64,000 nt of DNA from JAWXBT01 sp964523015 (GTDB lineage Bacteria; Bdellovibrionota_C; UBA2361; J135). Position 1 is the first letter of the stretch. The number at the start of each line of letters is the position of its first letter. The stretch spans positions 76,960-140,959 of the forward strand of contig CAZFXN010000001.1 of NCBI GenBank assembly GCA_964523015.1, written 5' to 3'. The notes under the pieces were generated by a model. It saw only the letters and a list, made by a program, of their open reading frames with translations. It was not told the DNA's origin and made no database searches. Of this stretch, positions 8,636 through 16,907 are shown in pieces. Position numbers and translations under genes: made by a program.

Positions 8636-9997
8636 ATGGCAAAATCAATACGCATTGCAGGTGGACAGGGATTTTGGGGCGACTGGTTAGAAGCACCTAA
8701 AAATCAAGTTAGGCAGGGTCCGATCGATTACTTAGTGATGGACTATCTAGCCGAAATCACGATGTCGATCATGATGAAGCAAAAGAGAAAAAATCTTGAA
8801 TACGGATACGCTTCTGACTTTGTTGAACTTATGTCTGATCTTCTCCCCGACATTACTAAGAAAAATGTCAAAATTCTCTCAAATGCTGGGGGGGTTAACC
8901 CAGTAAGTTGCGCTAAGGCTGTCCGTGAAGTTGCTAACAAATTAGGTATTGGCGATAAAATTAAAATCGCTGCTATTCATGGTGACGACATTGCTGGGCG
9001 CATTGATGAACTAGTTGGTAAGGGTCACAGCCTAAAGAACATGGAGAGTGGTGAATCCGTAAATAAGATTAAAGACAAAGTACAGAGTGCTAACGTTTAC
9101 CTTGGTGCAGATCCAATGGTTAAAGCTCTTAATGAGGGCGCAAATATTATTATAGCTGGGCGTGTAACTGACACTGGACTTACACTTGCTCCAATGATTC
9201 ATGAATTTGGTTGGCGCATGACTGATTGGGATAAGATGGCAGCTGGCACAATTGCCGGACATACTATTGAGTGCGGTGCGCAATGCTCTGGGGGCAATTG
9301 CTCTTATAACTGGGAATCAATTCCTGATATGGCAAATGTTGGTTTTCCAATTATTGAAGCCCATCCTGATGGAAGTTTTTACGTTACTAAACACGAGGGC
9401 ACTGGTGGTCTAGTTGACATGCGAACTGTTAAAGAGCAGCTCCTTTATGAGATGGGGGATCCAAAAGATTACATTACCCCTGATTGTATTGCTGATTTTT
9501 CTTCGATTCAGATAGCTGATGATGGTCCAAATCGAGTAAAGATCTGGGGTATTAAAGGACAGCCAAAAACTGAATTCTATAAAGTTTCAATAAGTTTTAC
9601 TGATGGCTATAAAGCAGTTGGGACTTTAGTTTACACCTGGCCCGATGCTGTTAAAAAAGCAAAGGCTGCTGGAGATATTTTAAAGCAAAGATTTGAAAAA
9701 CTTGGTCTTAAGTTTGATGAGGTTTTAACGGAATTAGTTGGCGTTAATTCATGTCATGGGCCATTAACTGACTCTAAGGATCCTGAAATTCCAGAGGTAA
9801 CTTTTAGAGTTGGCGTTAGAGGACACGATCAGAAAGCAGTAGAGAGATTTACTCGTGAAATTGCGCCACTTATACTTACTGGACCACCATCAGTCACCGG
9901 TTTTGCTGGCGGTCGACCAAATGTTCAAGAGATTTTAGCATACTGGCCAGCGCTTATTAAAAAAGAAGTCGTTGAGCCAATAATTGATTATATCTAA
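8636..9997 (+). CDS. AtuA-like protein (acyclic terpene utilisation family, DUF1446)
   Basis: The 453-residue product starts MAKSIRIAGGQGFWGDW and shows the DUF1446 motifs ILSNAGGVNPVSCAKAVRE, IIIAGRVTDTGLTLAP and GHTIECGAQCSGGNCSYNW, ending in GFAGGRPNVQEILAYWP. In Pseudomonas, AtuA belongs to the citronellol/geranate degradation cluster, but the family is broad and its reaction is poorly defined. The next gene (22 bases downstream) encodes the small domain that in many AtuA proteins forms the C-terminus, so the protein is split here into two subunits. No other terpene-degradation genes (such as a geranyl-CoA carboxylase) lie nearby, so a terpene role is not supported by context. Confidence 0.85.
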   Translation: MAKSIRIAGGQGFWGDWLEAPKNQVRQGPIDYLVMDYLAEITMSIMMKQKRKNLEYGYASDFVELMSDLLPDITKKNVKILSNAGGVNPVSCAKAVREVANKLGIGDKIKIAAIHGDDIAGRIDELVGKGHSLKNMESGESVNKIKDKVQSANVYLGADPMVKALNEGANIIIAGRVTDTGLTLAPMIHEFGWRMTDWDKMAAGTIAGHTIECGAQCSGGNCSYNWESIPDMANVGFPIIEAHPDGSFYVTKHEGTGGLVDMRTVKEQLLYEMGDPKDYITPDCIADFSSIQIADDGPNRVKIWGIKGQPKTEFYKVSISFTDGYKAVGTLVYTWPDAVKKAKAAGDILKQRFEKLGLKFDEVLTELVGVNSCHGPLTDSKDPEIPEVTFRVGVRGHDQKAVERFTREIAPLILTGPPSVTGFAGGRPNVQEILAYWPALIKKEVVEPIIDYI

Positions 9998-10018
9998 AAG
10001 TGTATTTAGGAAATTTTT

Positions 10019-10333
10019 ATGGCAAAGATTCAGTTAAAAGATATCGCTCATGCCCGCTCAGGAGATAAAGGCGACACAGCAAACGTTGGACTTATTGCTA
10101 TCAACCCTACTGATTATCCAATCATACAAAAGCACGTCACTGCTCAGAAAGTAAAAGAGCACTTTAAAGGGATCTGTTTAGGAGAAGTTGAAAGGTTTGA
10201 ATTGCCGAATTTGGGAGCGCTTAATTTTCTACTTCATCAAAGTCTTGGTGGTGGTGGAACGCTATCTCTTAAAACTGATGCCCAGGGCAAAACTTACGCT
10301 GCGGCACTTTTAAGAATGTATATTGAAACTTGA
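10019..10333 (+). CDS. AtuA-related small subunit
   Basis: The product has 104 residues and starts IQLKDIAHARSGDKGDTANV, the signature of the domain found at the C-terminus of full-length AtuA-like proteins. It continues with LPNLGALNFLLHQSLGGGGT. It follows the large AtuA-like gene by 22 bases and is very likely in the same transcript, acting as its partner subunit. Its separate biochemical role is not known. Confidence 0.85.
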   Translation: MAKIQLKDIAHARSGDKGDTANVGLIAINPTDYPIIQKHVTAQKVKEHFKGICLGEVERFELPNLGALNFLLHQSLGGGGTLSLKTDAQGKTYAAALLRMYIET

Positions 10334-10346
10334 TAGCAGCAGAAAA

Positions 10347-11144
10347 TTACTTTCGATAATATTTAAACATCCTCATTACTAAAGTAAGGAGGGAAGATCT
10401 CTTGCCAACTCGCTTTAACTCAACTGCTGGATCTAACACTAAATTTCTAATTGATTTAACAGGATCACTTTCATCATAAGGACCTACTGCTAGAGTTGCA
10501 TAAGTCCCAAATCGTTTTTCTTCTCCATGAAATGGCAACGGATCTGACCCTCCTATTACCTTGATTCCATGGGATCCTGAGGTACGCATAAGTTTTGGCT
10601 CAGGACAAAGTATTGGTCGCAAGGTAGTATCGCAGAGCAGAAGCGGTCGCATCTTTGGATCGTTAACAATTCCTGAAATTATTTTGCCCCGCTTAAATAA
10701 CCATTTACCAGGTGCCCAATTAATAACAGGAATACCACCCGCATCCCAGATAAGTTTAAAAATCTCAGAAAACGACAACTCTCTATCAGGAATATCTACA
10801 TCAACTGTAAATGCTAAAATTTCTAAACGCTCTTTTGAAACAATTTGCCGTCCAGGAATTATTAAAAGCTTCTCTCCCGTTTCAAAATAAAGGCGTACTG
10901 CTGGTGCACTTCCACTGACTACCTCAACTTTAATACTTGGATCAATGTCGATCCTTTGACTCTTACAGATATCTTTAAAAAAATGACAATCATTTCTCTC
11001 AGTCAGACAAACAGCATAGATGGGTAAAGTGCCTTCACCATGAAAACTATTAGTTAAATTTGTAAGAGCTGTCCTAAGGGCAATACCCTGATCGTACTCA
11101 GGATAGATATGGATATGGGCATCAATTAAAAATGTATTATTCAT
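10347..11144 (-). CDS. PHP-like putative metal-dependent hydrolase
   Basis: The product has 265 residues. The N-terminus has FLIDAHIHIYPEYD (about residues 5-18), an H-x-H metal-binding start as in PHP and other amidohydrolase-like folds. Later stretches include GGIPVINWAPGKW and IKVIGGSDPLPFHGEE, where D and H could complete the site. I do not see the complete PHP histidine set, so the class remains tentative. It is convergent with the AtuA pair, 14 bases from its end, and divergent from the sugar cluster that follows. Substrate unknown. Confidence 0.5.
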   Translation of the reverse strand: MNNTFLIDAHIHIYPEYDQGIALRTALTNLTNSFHGEGTLPIYAVCLTERNDCHFFKDICKSQRIDIDPSIKVEVVSGSAPAVRLYFETGEKLLIIPGRQIVSKERLEILAFTVDVDIPDRELSFSEIFKLIWDAGGIPVINWAPGKWLFKRGKIISGIVNDPKMRPLLLCDTTLRPILCPEPKLMRTSGSHGIKVIGGSDPLPFHGEEKRFGTYATLAVGPYDESDPVKSIRNLVLDPAVELKRVGKRSSLLTLVMRMFKYYRK

Positions 11145-11261
11145 CTCGAGGGGTTATGGTATAGATGCCGCATCAAATTTGCAATTCTCTATTATTTCAT
11201 GTAGTTAGCGTTACTCTGTACTTCATTTCTCTGTACTTTATTTATTAGTTTGAATGCAACC

Positions 11262-12353
11262 ATGTCTAATCAGGCAATCAGTCTTCCGTTTGGTACCAAA
11301 GTTCTTGTAACTGGAGCAACTGGCTTTACTGGATCAGTATTGGTTAAGCGCTTAGTTGAAATGGGACTCTCTGTTAGAGCAGTTGCCAGATCCACATCGA
11401 ATACAACTCAATTTAAAGATCTGCCGATCGACTGGGTTAAAGGTGACGTATACGATCCAGAAATTGTAAAATCAGCGATGAAAGACATTGAATACGTTTT
11501 TCATGTTGCAGCAGCCTTTAGAGAAGCAAAGATCAAGGATGAGGACTATCATAATGTCCATGTTGCAAGCACAAAACTTTTAGCTGCTGAAGCTCTAAAG
11601 AATCCAAATTTCAAGAGATTCGTTCATGTTTCCACAATGGGTGTACATGGACATATTGATGAGCCACCTGCAGATGAAAATTATCGGTATGCGCCAGGCG
11701 ATATTTATCAAGATACTAAACTAGAAGCCGAGCTTTGGATCCGTGTGTTTGCTAAAGAGACAGGATTGCCAATCTCAGTAATTAGACCAGCCGCTATTAT
11801 GGGTCCTGGAGATAAGCGCCTTCTTAAGGTTTTTAAGATGGCCGGAAAACCGATATTCCCATTACTTGGATTTGGCAAATGCCTCTACCACTTAATTCAT
11901 GTTGAAGATCTAGCGACTGGAATAATCTTATGTGCCACCCATCCAGCAGCACTTAATGATGTGTTTATCTGTGGTAATAGTGAACCGATCAAATTAGTTG
12001 ATATGGGGAAAATTGTCGCAAATATTTTGGGAAACAAGTTCACCATTATTAGAATGCCGGTGACTCCATTTTTTATCGCTGGTGCAATCTGCGAAATTAT
12101 CTGTAAACCATTTGGGATTGAGCCTCCAATATATCGACGACGTGTTGCCTTTTATACAAAGGACAGGGCTTTTAATACGACAAAAATTAGAGAGAAGCTT
12201 GGCTTTAAGCCTGCTTATGAAAATAGAGCGGGGATTGAGGCAACCGCTCATTGGTACATTAAAAATGGCTGGCTTAAGTGCAATAATTCTGTGACCAGTG
12301 ACATGATAACTGCTCAGCCATTATCAGAGCAATTATCAGATCAAAAATATTAA
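11262..12353 (+). CDS. NAD-dependent epimerase/dehydratase (extended SDR)
   Basis: This encodes about 363 residues with an N-terminal Rossmann motif VLVTGATGFTGSVLVKRL, a serine/threonine region (HVSTMGVHG) and the catalytic pair in YQDTKLEAE (Y-x-x-x-K). This places it in the extended short-chain dehydrogenase class near 3-beta-HSD-like and dihydroflavonol-reductase-like members. The ATG at 11262 is preferred; TTG at 11250 would add four residues, and neither has a clear Shine-Dalgarno. It is the first gene of a tight plus-strand run (gaps of 4-14 bases) with pyruvyl transferase, glycosyltransferase and a second epimerase. Context suggests nucleotide-sugar or lipid-linked sugar work. Confidence 0.8.
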   Translation: MSNQAISLPFGTKVLVTGATGFTGSVLVKRLVEMGLSVRAVARSTSNTTQFKDLPIDWVKGDVYDPEIVKSAMKDIEYVFHVAAAFREAKIKDEDYHNVHVASTKLLAAEALKNPNFKRFVHVSTMGVHGHIDEPPADENYRYAPGDIYQDTKLEAELWIRVFAKETGLPISVIRPAAIMGPGDKRLLKVFKMAGKPIFPLLGFGKCLYHLIHVEDLATGIILCATHPAALNDVFICGNSEPIKLVDMGKIVANILGNKFTIIRMPVTPFFIAGAICEIICKPFGIEPPIYRRRVAFYTKDRAFNTTKIREKLGFKPAYENRAGIEATAHWYIKNGWLKCNNSVTSDMITAQPLSEQLSDQKY

Positions 12354-12364
12354 GGGAGATAGTA

Positions 12365-13627
12365 GTGATTAATTCGATAACTCTTTTAGGATCATCATCA
12401 GGTAGAAATGCTGGGGACGCTGCCCTCATGTCTGGAATCATGGACTCAGTAGATTTAGAGCTTAAACAAAGAACTCTTTATGAGATCCCAACTATTAATC
12501 CATCTTTTGTCCATAAAGAGTATCATCATAATGTTAAACCGATCAGTGTTCTTCCTTGGAATCTTTCGATTAAATTATTAGGCCTACCAACCTACCAATC
12601 TGTAATGCGAACAGATCTAAGTCTTATCTTTGATGCCGTACTTTTTGATCGGGCTCTATATAATCCTCTCTTTAACTTTCTCTCCACATTTTATCTTATG
12701 CTTCCAAGAGCAAAGCGAAATGGGAAAAAGTTAGGTTGTTATAATGTTGGTCTTGGTCCAGTTACGACACCAACTGGTAGAAGCATGCTTCGTGATGTTT
12801 TAGAAGAGATGGATTTTATTGCTGTTCGTGATGAGGGTGCGCTGAAAGTCATGGAGGATATTGGTGTCACTAACCCAAGAAAACTCTTAACTGCAGATGC
12901 TGCTCTTAATGCTCCTGCCTCTCCAAAGGAACGGGTTGGAGAAATATTAAATTCTGTAGGACTAAAGTTAGGGGAAGATATTTTAGCAATCAACATCAAC
13001 ACCTATTTAGATACCTGGGCTGGATTATCCACAAAGCCACTTACTGAAGAACAATTTCTCTCTGTATTTGCTGATGCAATCAACCAGCTATTAGAAAAAC
13101 ATTCTGTACCTGTACTTTTTGTTTGTACTTATCACTCAGATGTCGACATCACTAATAAACTTAAAGCACGGATTAAATCAAAAGAGAGAATTGCCATCCT
13201 TAGCAACAAAGAGCTAACCCATATTGAAGTGAAGGGCGTACTAAGAGAGGTTTCTCTCTTAGTTGCTATGCGTTTACATGCGGGAATTCTTGCTTCCTCT
13301 GAACTTACTCCAGTGATCGGGCTAGCTTATCAACCAAAAGTAAATTTCTACTTTGAAATGCTACAACAGGAGCAGTATTGTCATTCCTTTGCTGACTTTA
13401 ATGCACAGTACTTCACTGAAGCTATTATTCGTGGCTGGGAAGAGCGAAAAACAATGAAAGCGCATTTAGTGAAACGAATACCGGAATTACAGGCTAAAGC
13501 TTTTAATGGGGCTAAGTTGGTAGCAGCAGTAAGTCGTGGTGAGAATATTGAAAAACTCATTCACTCCTTGCAATCTGAAAACTTAGCTCATGGGTATGGA
13601 AATCAACAATCTTCAGTAGCAATGTAG
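12365..13627 (+). CDS. polysaccharide pyruvyl transferase family protein
   Basis: The start is GTG behind AGGGAG and the product has 420 residues. It begins ITLLGSSSGRNAGDAALMSG, the conserved N-D-G-A-type opening of the WcaK/CsaB pyruvyl transferase family. It also has MDFIAVRDEGALKVMEDIGV and VAMRLHAGILASSELTPVIG, where R-x-H-x-x-I-L is typical of the C-terminal lobe. Known members add pyruvyl ketals to sugars of exopolysaccharide or cell-wall polymers. The epimerases and GT4 around it support a role in surface polysaccharide assembly. The acceptor sugar is unknown. Confidence 0.85.
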   Translation: MINSITLLGSSSGRNAGDAALMSGIMDSVDLELKQRTLYEIPTINPSFVHKEYHHNVKPISVLPWNLSIKLLGLPTYQSVMRTDLSLIFDAVLFDRALYNPLFNFLSTFYLMLPRAKRNGKKLGCYNVGLGPVTTPTGRSMLRDVLEEMDFIAVRDEGALKVMEDIGVTNPRKLLTADAALNAPASPKERVGEILNSVGLKLGEDILAININTYLDTWAGLSTKPLTEEQFLSVFADAINQLLEKHSVPVLFVCTYHSDVDITNKLKARIKSKERIAILSNKELTHIEVKGVLREVSLLVAMRLHAGILASSELTPVIGLAYQPKVNFYFEMLQQEQYCHSFADFNAQYFTEAIIRGWEERKTMKAHLVKRIPELQAKAFNGAKLVAAVSRGENIEKLIHSLQSENLAHGYGNQQSSVAM

Positions 13628-13641
13628 GATAGTAATTATTT

Positions 13642-14970
13642 ATGCTAGAGCAGACTTCTGAACTAAATAATCTAACTCAGCAAATCCCTGTGCCTGCAAA
13701 GGCTATTCCATCACTTAGCGGCAAGAGAGTACTCTACATACTTCCACAACCTTTTTTCATGACCCGTGGAAGTTCATTTCGTGCACTGGCAACAATCAAA
13801 GGACTTGCCTCTCAAGGAGTTACGGTTGATGTAGTAGCTTTTCCTTTAGGCGAAGAGATTAACATACCAGGTGTTTCATTATTTAGATCATTTAGAGTCC
13901 CAGGAATTAGACACGTTCCGATTGGTCCTTCTGTTAGAAAAATATTATTTGATTCCCTTTTATTACTACGTTGTACTATCCAGGTTTTGAAATCTCGCTA
14001 TGACGTTATTCACGGAGTAGAAGAGGGCGGCATAATCGCAGCCATTCTTGGAAAAATTTTTAAAGTTCCCTATATTTTTGATATGCATTCTTGGATGTCA
14101 GTACAACTTGAAGATGCTGGGTTCACTCATCCTAAAAGTTTGCTTAAAATTTTTAGATACATAGAAACTATCTGTATTAGACATGCATCAGTGCTAATTA
14201 CTGTTGGCTCAGCACTTACATATAAAGCTTCTAAAATCGCTCCTAAAGTTCCAGGATTTACCCTTGAAGATCACGCTTTAGATGTGAGTCCTGTTAGTCC
14301 ATTTGAAAAAGAAGACTTAAGACGGGAACTCAAGATCGGTGAGCGTCCAGTTGTTTTGTATACTGGCAACTTTGAAAGTTATCAGGGGATAGACCTCCTC
14401 ATTGAAGGATATGCTCATTTTATTAACCAAACTCGGAGCATAAAAACTGACAAGAGTTTACCTGTCCTACTGCTTGTTGGTGGAGGAGACCAAAATAGTT
14501 CCTTAGTTGTAAATTACAAAAAACGCATTGATGAACTTGGAATTCAAGATTCAGTTGTATTTGTCGGGCAACGGGGATGGAATGAGATGGGACTTTTCAT
14601 GGATATCTCTCAAGTTCTAGTATCTCCGCGTGTCAATGGAGAGAATACTCCCTTAAAGGTTTATAGCTACATGGCTGCCGGTAAAATTATAGTAGCTACA
14701 AAAATTAGTTCCCATACTCAAGTTTTAAATGATGAAAACTCAATCTTAGCTGATCCAAGCCCAGCATCATTAGCAAAGGCATTAACCGAAGCATTAGATA
14801 CCTCACCTGAAGTCATTGGAAAACATGCTGAAAAACTAGCTAGAGCAAAAGAAGCAGCGGAGTCTCGTTTTACTGAGAGAAGTTTCTTTAGGCAGATTGC
14901 CGCGTGTTACAAAGTAATATTTGATCCTCTCCTATCTTGTGCCTTAATCTTAAGCTCTCAGTTTATTTAA
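13642..14970 (+). CDS. GT4-family glycosyltransferase
   Basis: The 442-residue product has the two-lobe layout of GT-B enzymes. The N-lobe has PQPFFMTRGSSFRALATIKG and a loop at DVIHGVEEGG. The C-lobe has VVLYTGNFESYQGIDLLIEG and VFVGQRGWNEM. The nucleotide-sugar motif region ENTPLKVYSYMAAGKIIVAT stands where GT4 enzymes carry E-x-x-P-x-K. It sits 14 bases after the pyruvyl transferase and 3 bases before the epimerase, so it is surely in the same operon. Sugar donor and acceptor are not predictable. Confidence 0.88.
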   Translation: MLEQTSELNNLTQQIPVPAKAIPSLSGKRVLYILPQPFFMTRGSSFRALATIKGLASQGVTVDVVAFPLGEEINIPGVSLFRSFRVPGIRHVPIGPSVRKILFDSLLLLRCTIQVLKSRYDVIHGVEEGGIIAAILGKIFKVPYIFDMHSWMSVQLEDAGFTHPKSLLKIFRYIETICIRHASVLITVGSALTYKASKIAPKVPGFTLEDHALDVSPVSPFEKEDLRRELKIGERPVVLYTGNFESYQGIDLLIEGYAHFINQTRSIKTDKSLPVLLLVGGGDQNSSLVVNYKKRIDELGIQDSVVFVGQRGWNEMGLFMDISQVLVSPRVNGENTPLKVYSYMAAGKIIVATKISSHTQVLNDENSILADPSPASLAKALTEALDTSPEVIGKHAEKLARAKEAAESRFTERSFFRQIAACYKVIFDPLLSCALILSSQFI

Positions 14971-14973
14971 TAT

Positions 14974-15909
14974 ATGGCTAATGTAATTGTAACAGGTGGT
15001 GCTGGTTTTATTGGGTCTCACCTTGTTGATATGATGATCTCTGAAGGTCATCAAGTAACTGTAATTGACGATCTCTCAACTGGCACTAAAGATAATCTTA
15101 ATCAAAAAGCTTCCTTAAAAGTTCTCGATATATGTTCTCCTGAAGCAGCTATAGAGATCGCTAAACTACAGCCAGAAATCATCATTCATGCCGCAGCTCA
15201 GATATCAGTTCGAGTAAGTATGGCCGATCCGCTTTTTGATGCAAAAATTAATATTTTAGGCCTTGTTAATATACTTGAAGCTTTTAAAGGCAAAAAACTT
15301 CCTTATTTTATGTTCCTCTGTACTGGTGGCGCTTTATATGGTGAGCAATTGACCTTTCCAGCTACTGAAGATCATCCAATCAATCCGACTAGTTTTTATG
15401 GATTAACTAAATCTCTTAGCGAGCACTATCTTAAATTTTGGCAAAATCAATTTGGTCTTAATTATGTTTCATTAAGACTTGCCAATGTATATGGACCTCG
15501 TCAAAATTGCGATGGAGAATCAGGAGTAGTTGCAATTTTTTGTAAATCCCTACTTTCTGAAAAAGCCCCGATAGTTAATGGCACAGGAGAGCAAACCCGA
15601 GACTATATATTTGTTGAGGACGTAGTTAATGCTTTTAGATTAGCTCAAAGAAATCGTCCTACAGGCTCCTATAATATTGGAACAGGTTGCGAAACCTCTG
15701 TGATTGACCTTTTAAGTTCTCTAAATAAAGCACTTGAATCAAATATCGCTGTCAATATTGCTGCACAACATGGCCCAGTTAAATCAGGGGAACAACTTAG
15801 AAGTGTAATTAGCCCTAACAAGGCACTAGAAACATTCGGTTGGAAACCACTTATAGATTTAAACTCCGGCCTTTCAAAGACTGCGAGTTGGTTTAGAGAG
15901 AATAAATAA
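14974..15909 (+). CDS. NAD-dependent UDP-sugar epimerase, GalE/WbpP-like
   Basis: The product has 311 residues. It starts MANVIVTGGAGFIGSHLVD with the G-x-x-G-x-x-G dinucleotide motif, followed by VIDDLSTGTKDNL, IIHAAAQISV and the catalytic FYGLTKSLSEHY (Y-x-x-x-K). It also has RLANVYGPRQ and DYIFVEDVVNAF, typical of nucleotide-sugar 4-epimerases. It is the last gene of the polysaccharide run. The next gene on the opposite strand ends only 5 bases away. GalE-type, WbpP-type and CapD-like specificities cannot be told apart here. Confidence 0.88.
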   Translation: MANVIVTGGAGFIGSHLVDMMISEGHQVTVIDDLSTGTKDNLNQKASLKVLDICSPEAAIEIAKLQPEIIIHAAAQISVRVSMADPLFDAKINILGLVNILEAFKGKKLPYFMFLCTGGALYGEQLTFPATEDHPINPTSFYGLTKSLSEHYLKFWQNQFGLNYVSLRLANVYGPRQNCDGESGVVAIFCKSLLSEKAPIVNGTGEQTRDYIFVEDVVNAFRLAQRNRPTGSYNIGTGCETSVIDLLSSLNKALESNIAVNIAAQHGPVKSGEQLRSVISPNKALETFGWKPLIDLNSGLSKTASWFRENK

Positions 15910-15914
15910 AATAA

Positions 15915-16895
15915 TTAGCTGGCAGTAACAGCTTCTGCTTCTTTGATCCGATTGCGCCAAGTAAACATTATTAAAGCTCCAGGAATCGAGACTACTATGT
16001 ACTGAATGACATGTTGAGTTATCACCATTGCCAAAGCGAGCTCAGGCCCAATACCAACAGACATCAACACAGTTTTGGTGACTGCTTCAATAACTCCAAT
16101 TCCTCCAGGGGCAGCAGGAATAAGAGAGCTAAAATTAACTGTCACCATAAAAAGAATAAAGAACGACATATCGAGATCAATTCCGTAAGCTAGTCCAACA
16201 AAGATATAAACACTAAGCTCAACTAACCAGATAAATGCCGACCAGAGACTTACAATCAATAAGCGGGATCTGTTAAACAAAGGACTTAAGCCCTCAATAA
16301 AGATTTTGACTCTTTGTAATGTATAGTTAGCTGCCTTATGACCTATCCGATCATTAAATTTCTCGATCTTTTTAAAAACTTTTTCTCTAAAAAATAAAGT
16401 TATACCAACTCCAATGGTTACTGCAGCAAAAAGATAGGCAACATAAAGTAATTCATGTGAAAGCTCTTGCCCGCCTAGTCCAAATGAGAACAAAACAAAG
16501 AACAAGCTTAAGGTAACACCATCAAGGAGTCTTTCACTTGCAATAGTGGCTAAAACCAAAGTTCTGGTTAATCCAGTAACCTTTCCTCCCATATGTGCTC
16601 TTACTAACTCCCCGGCTCGTGCTGGCAACACATTGTTCATAAAAAAGCCGAGGACTAAAACCCGAACAGAATCAACATAATTAATGGATTTTTTTGCCGG
16701 AAATAGAAATTGCCACCTTCTGCCACGACAGAGATAAGAAGTGATCGTTAAACCTAAAGCACAGAAGAGGTAAAGTTTATTTGCCGAACGTGCATGATCC
16801 ACTAACTCAGTCCAATCAACGGAGTGAAAAGCATAGTACAAAGCTAGTATAGTAATGCCCCAGGCTAAAATTATTTTGATTGATGATCGATTCAA
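15915..16895 (-). CDS. AglD/LPG-synthase-like membrane protein (UPF0104)
   Basis: The 326-residue product has about eight hydrophobic helices. It shows the pattern of the lysylphosphatidylglycerol-synthase transmembrane (flippase-like) family: VLVLGFFMNNVLPARAGELVRAHMGG near residues 80-105 and NFSSLIPAAPGGIGVIEA near 255. Such proteins in sugar clusters are thought to handle lipid-linked intermediates. The gene lies between the polysaccharide run and ileS, 12 bases downstream of ileS on the same strand, so it may be cotranscribed with it. No soluble aminoacyl-transferase domain is attached. Confidence 0.82.
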   Translation of the reverse strand: MNRSSIKIILAWGITILALYYAFHSVDWTELVDHARSANKLYLFCALGLTITSYLCRGRRWQFLFPAKKSINYVDSVRVLVLGFFMNNVLPARAGELVRAHMGGKVTGLTRTLVLATIASERLLDGVTLSLFFVLFSFGLGGQELSHELLYVAYLFAAVTIGVGITLFFREKVFKKIEKFNDRIGHKAANYTLQRVKIFIEGLSPLFNRSRLLIVSLWSAFIWLVELSVYIFVGLAYGIDLDMSFFILFMVTVNFSSLIPAAPGGIGVIEAVTKTVLMSVGIGPELALAMVITQHVIQYIVVSIPGALIMFTWRNRIKEAEAVTAS

Positions 16896-16907
16896 GAGAT
16901 CCCTTAC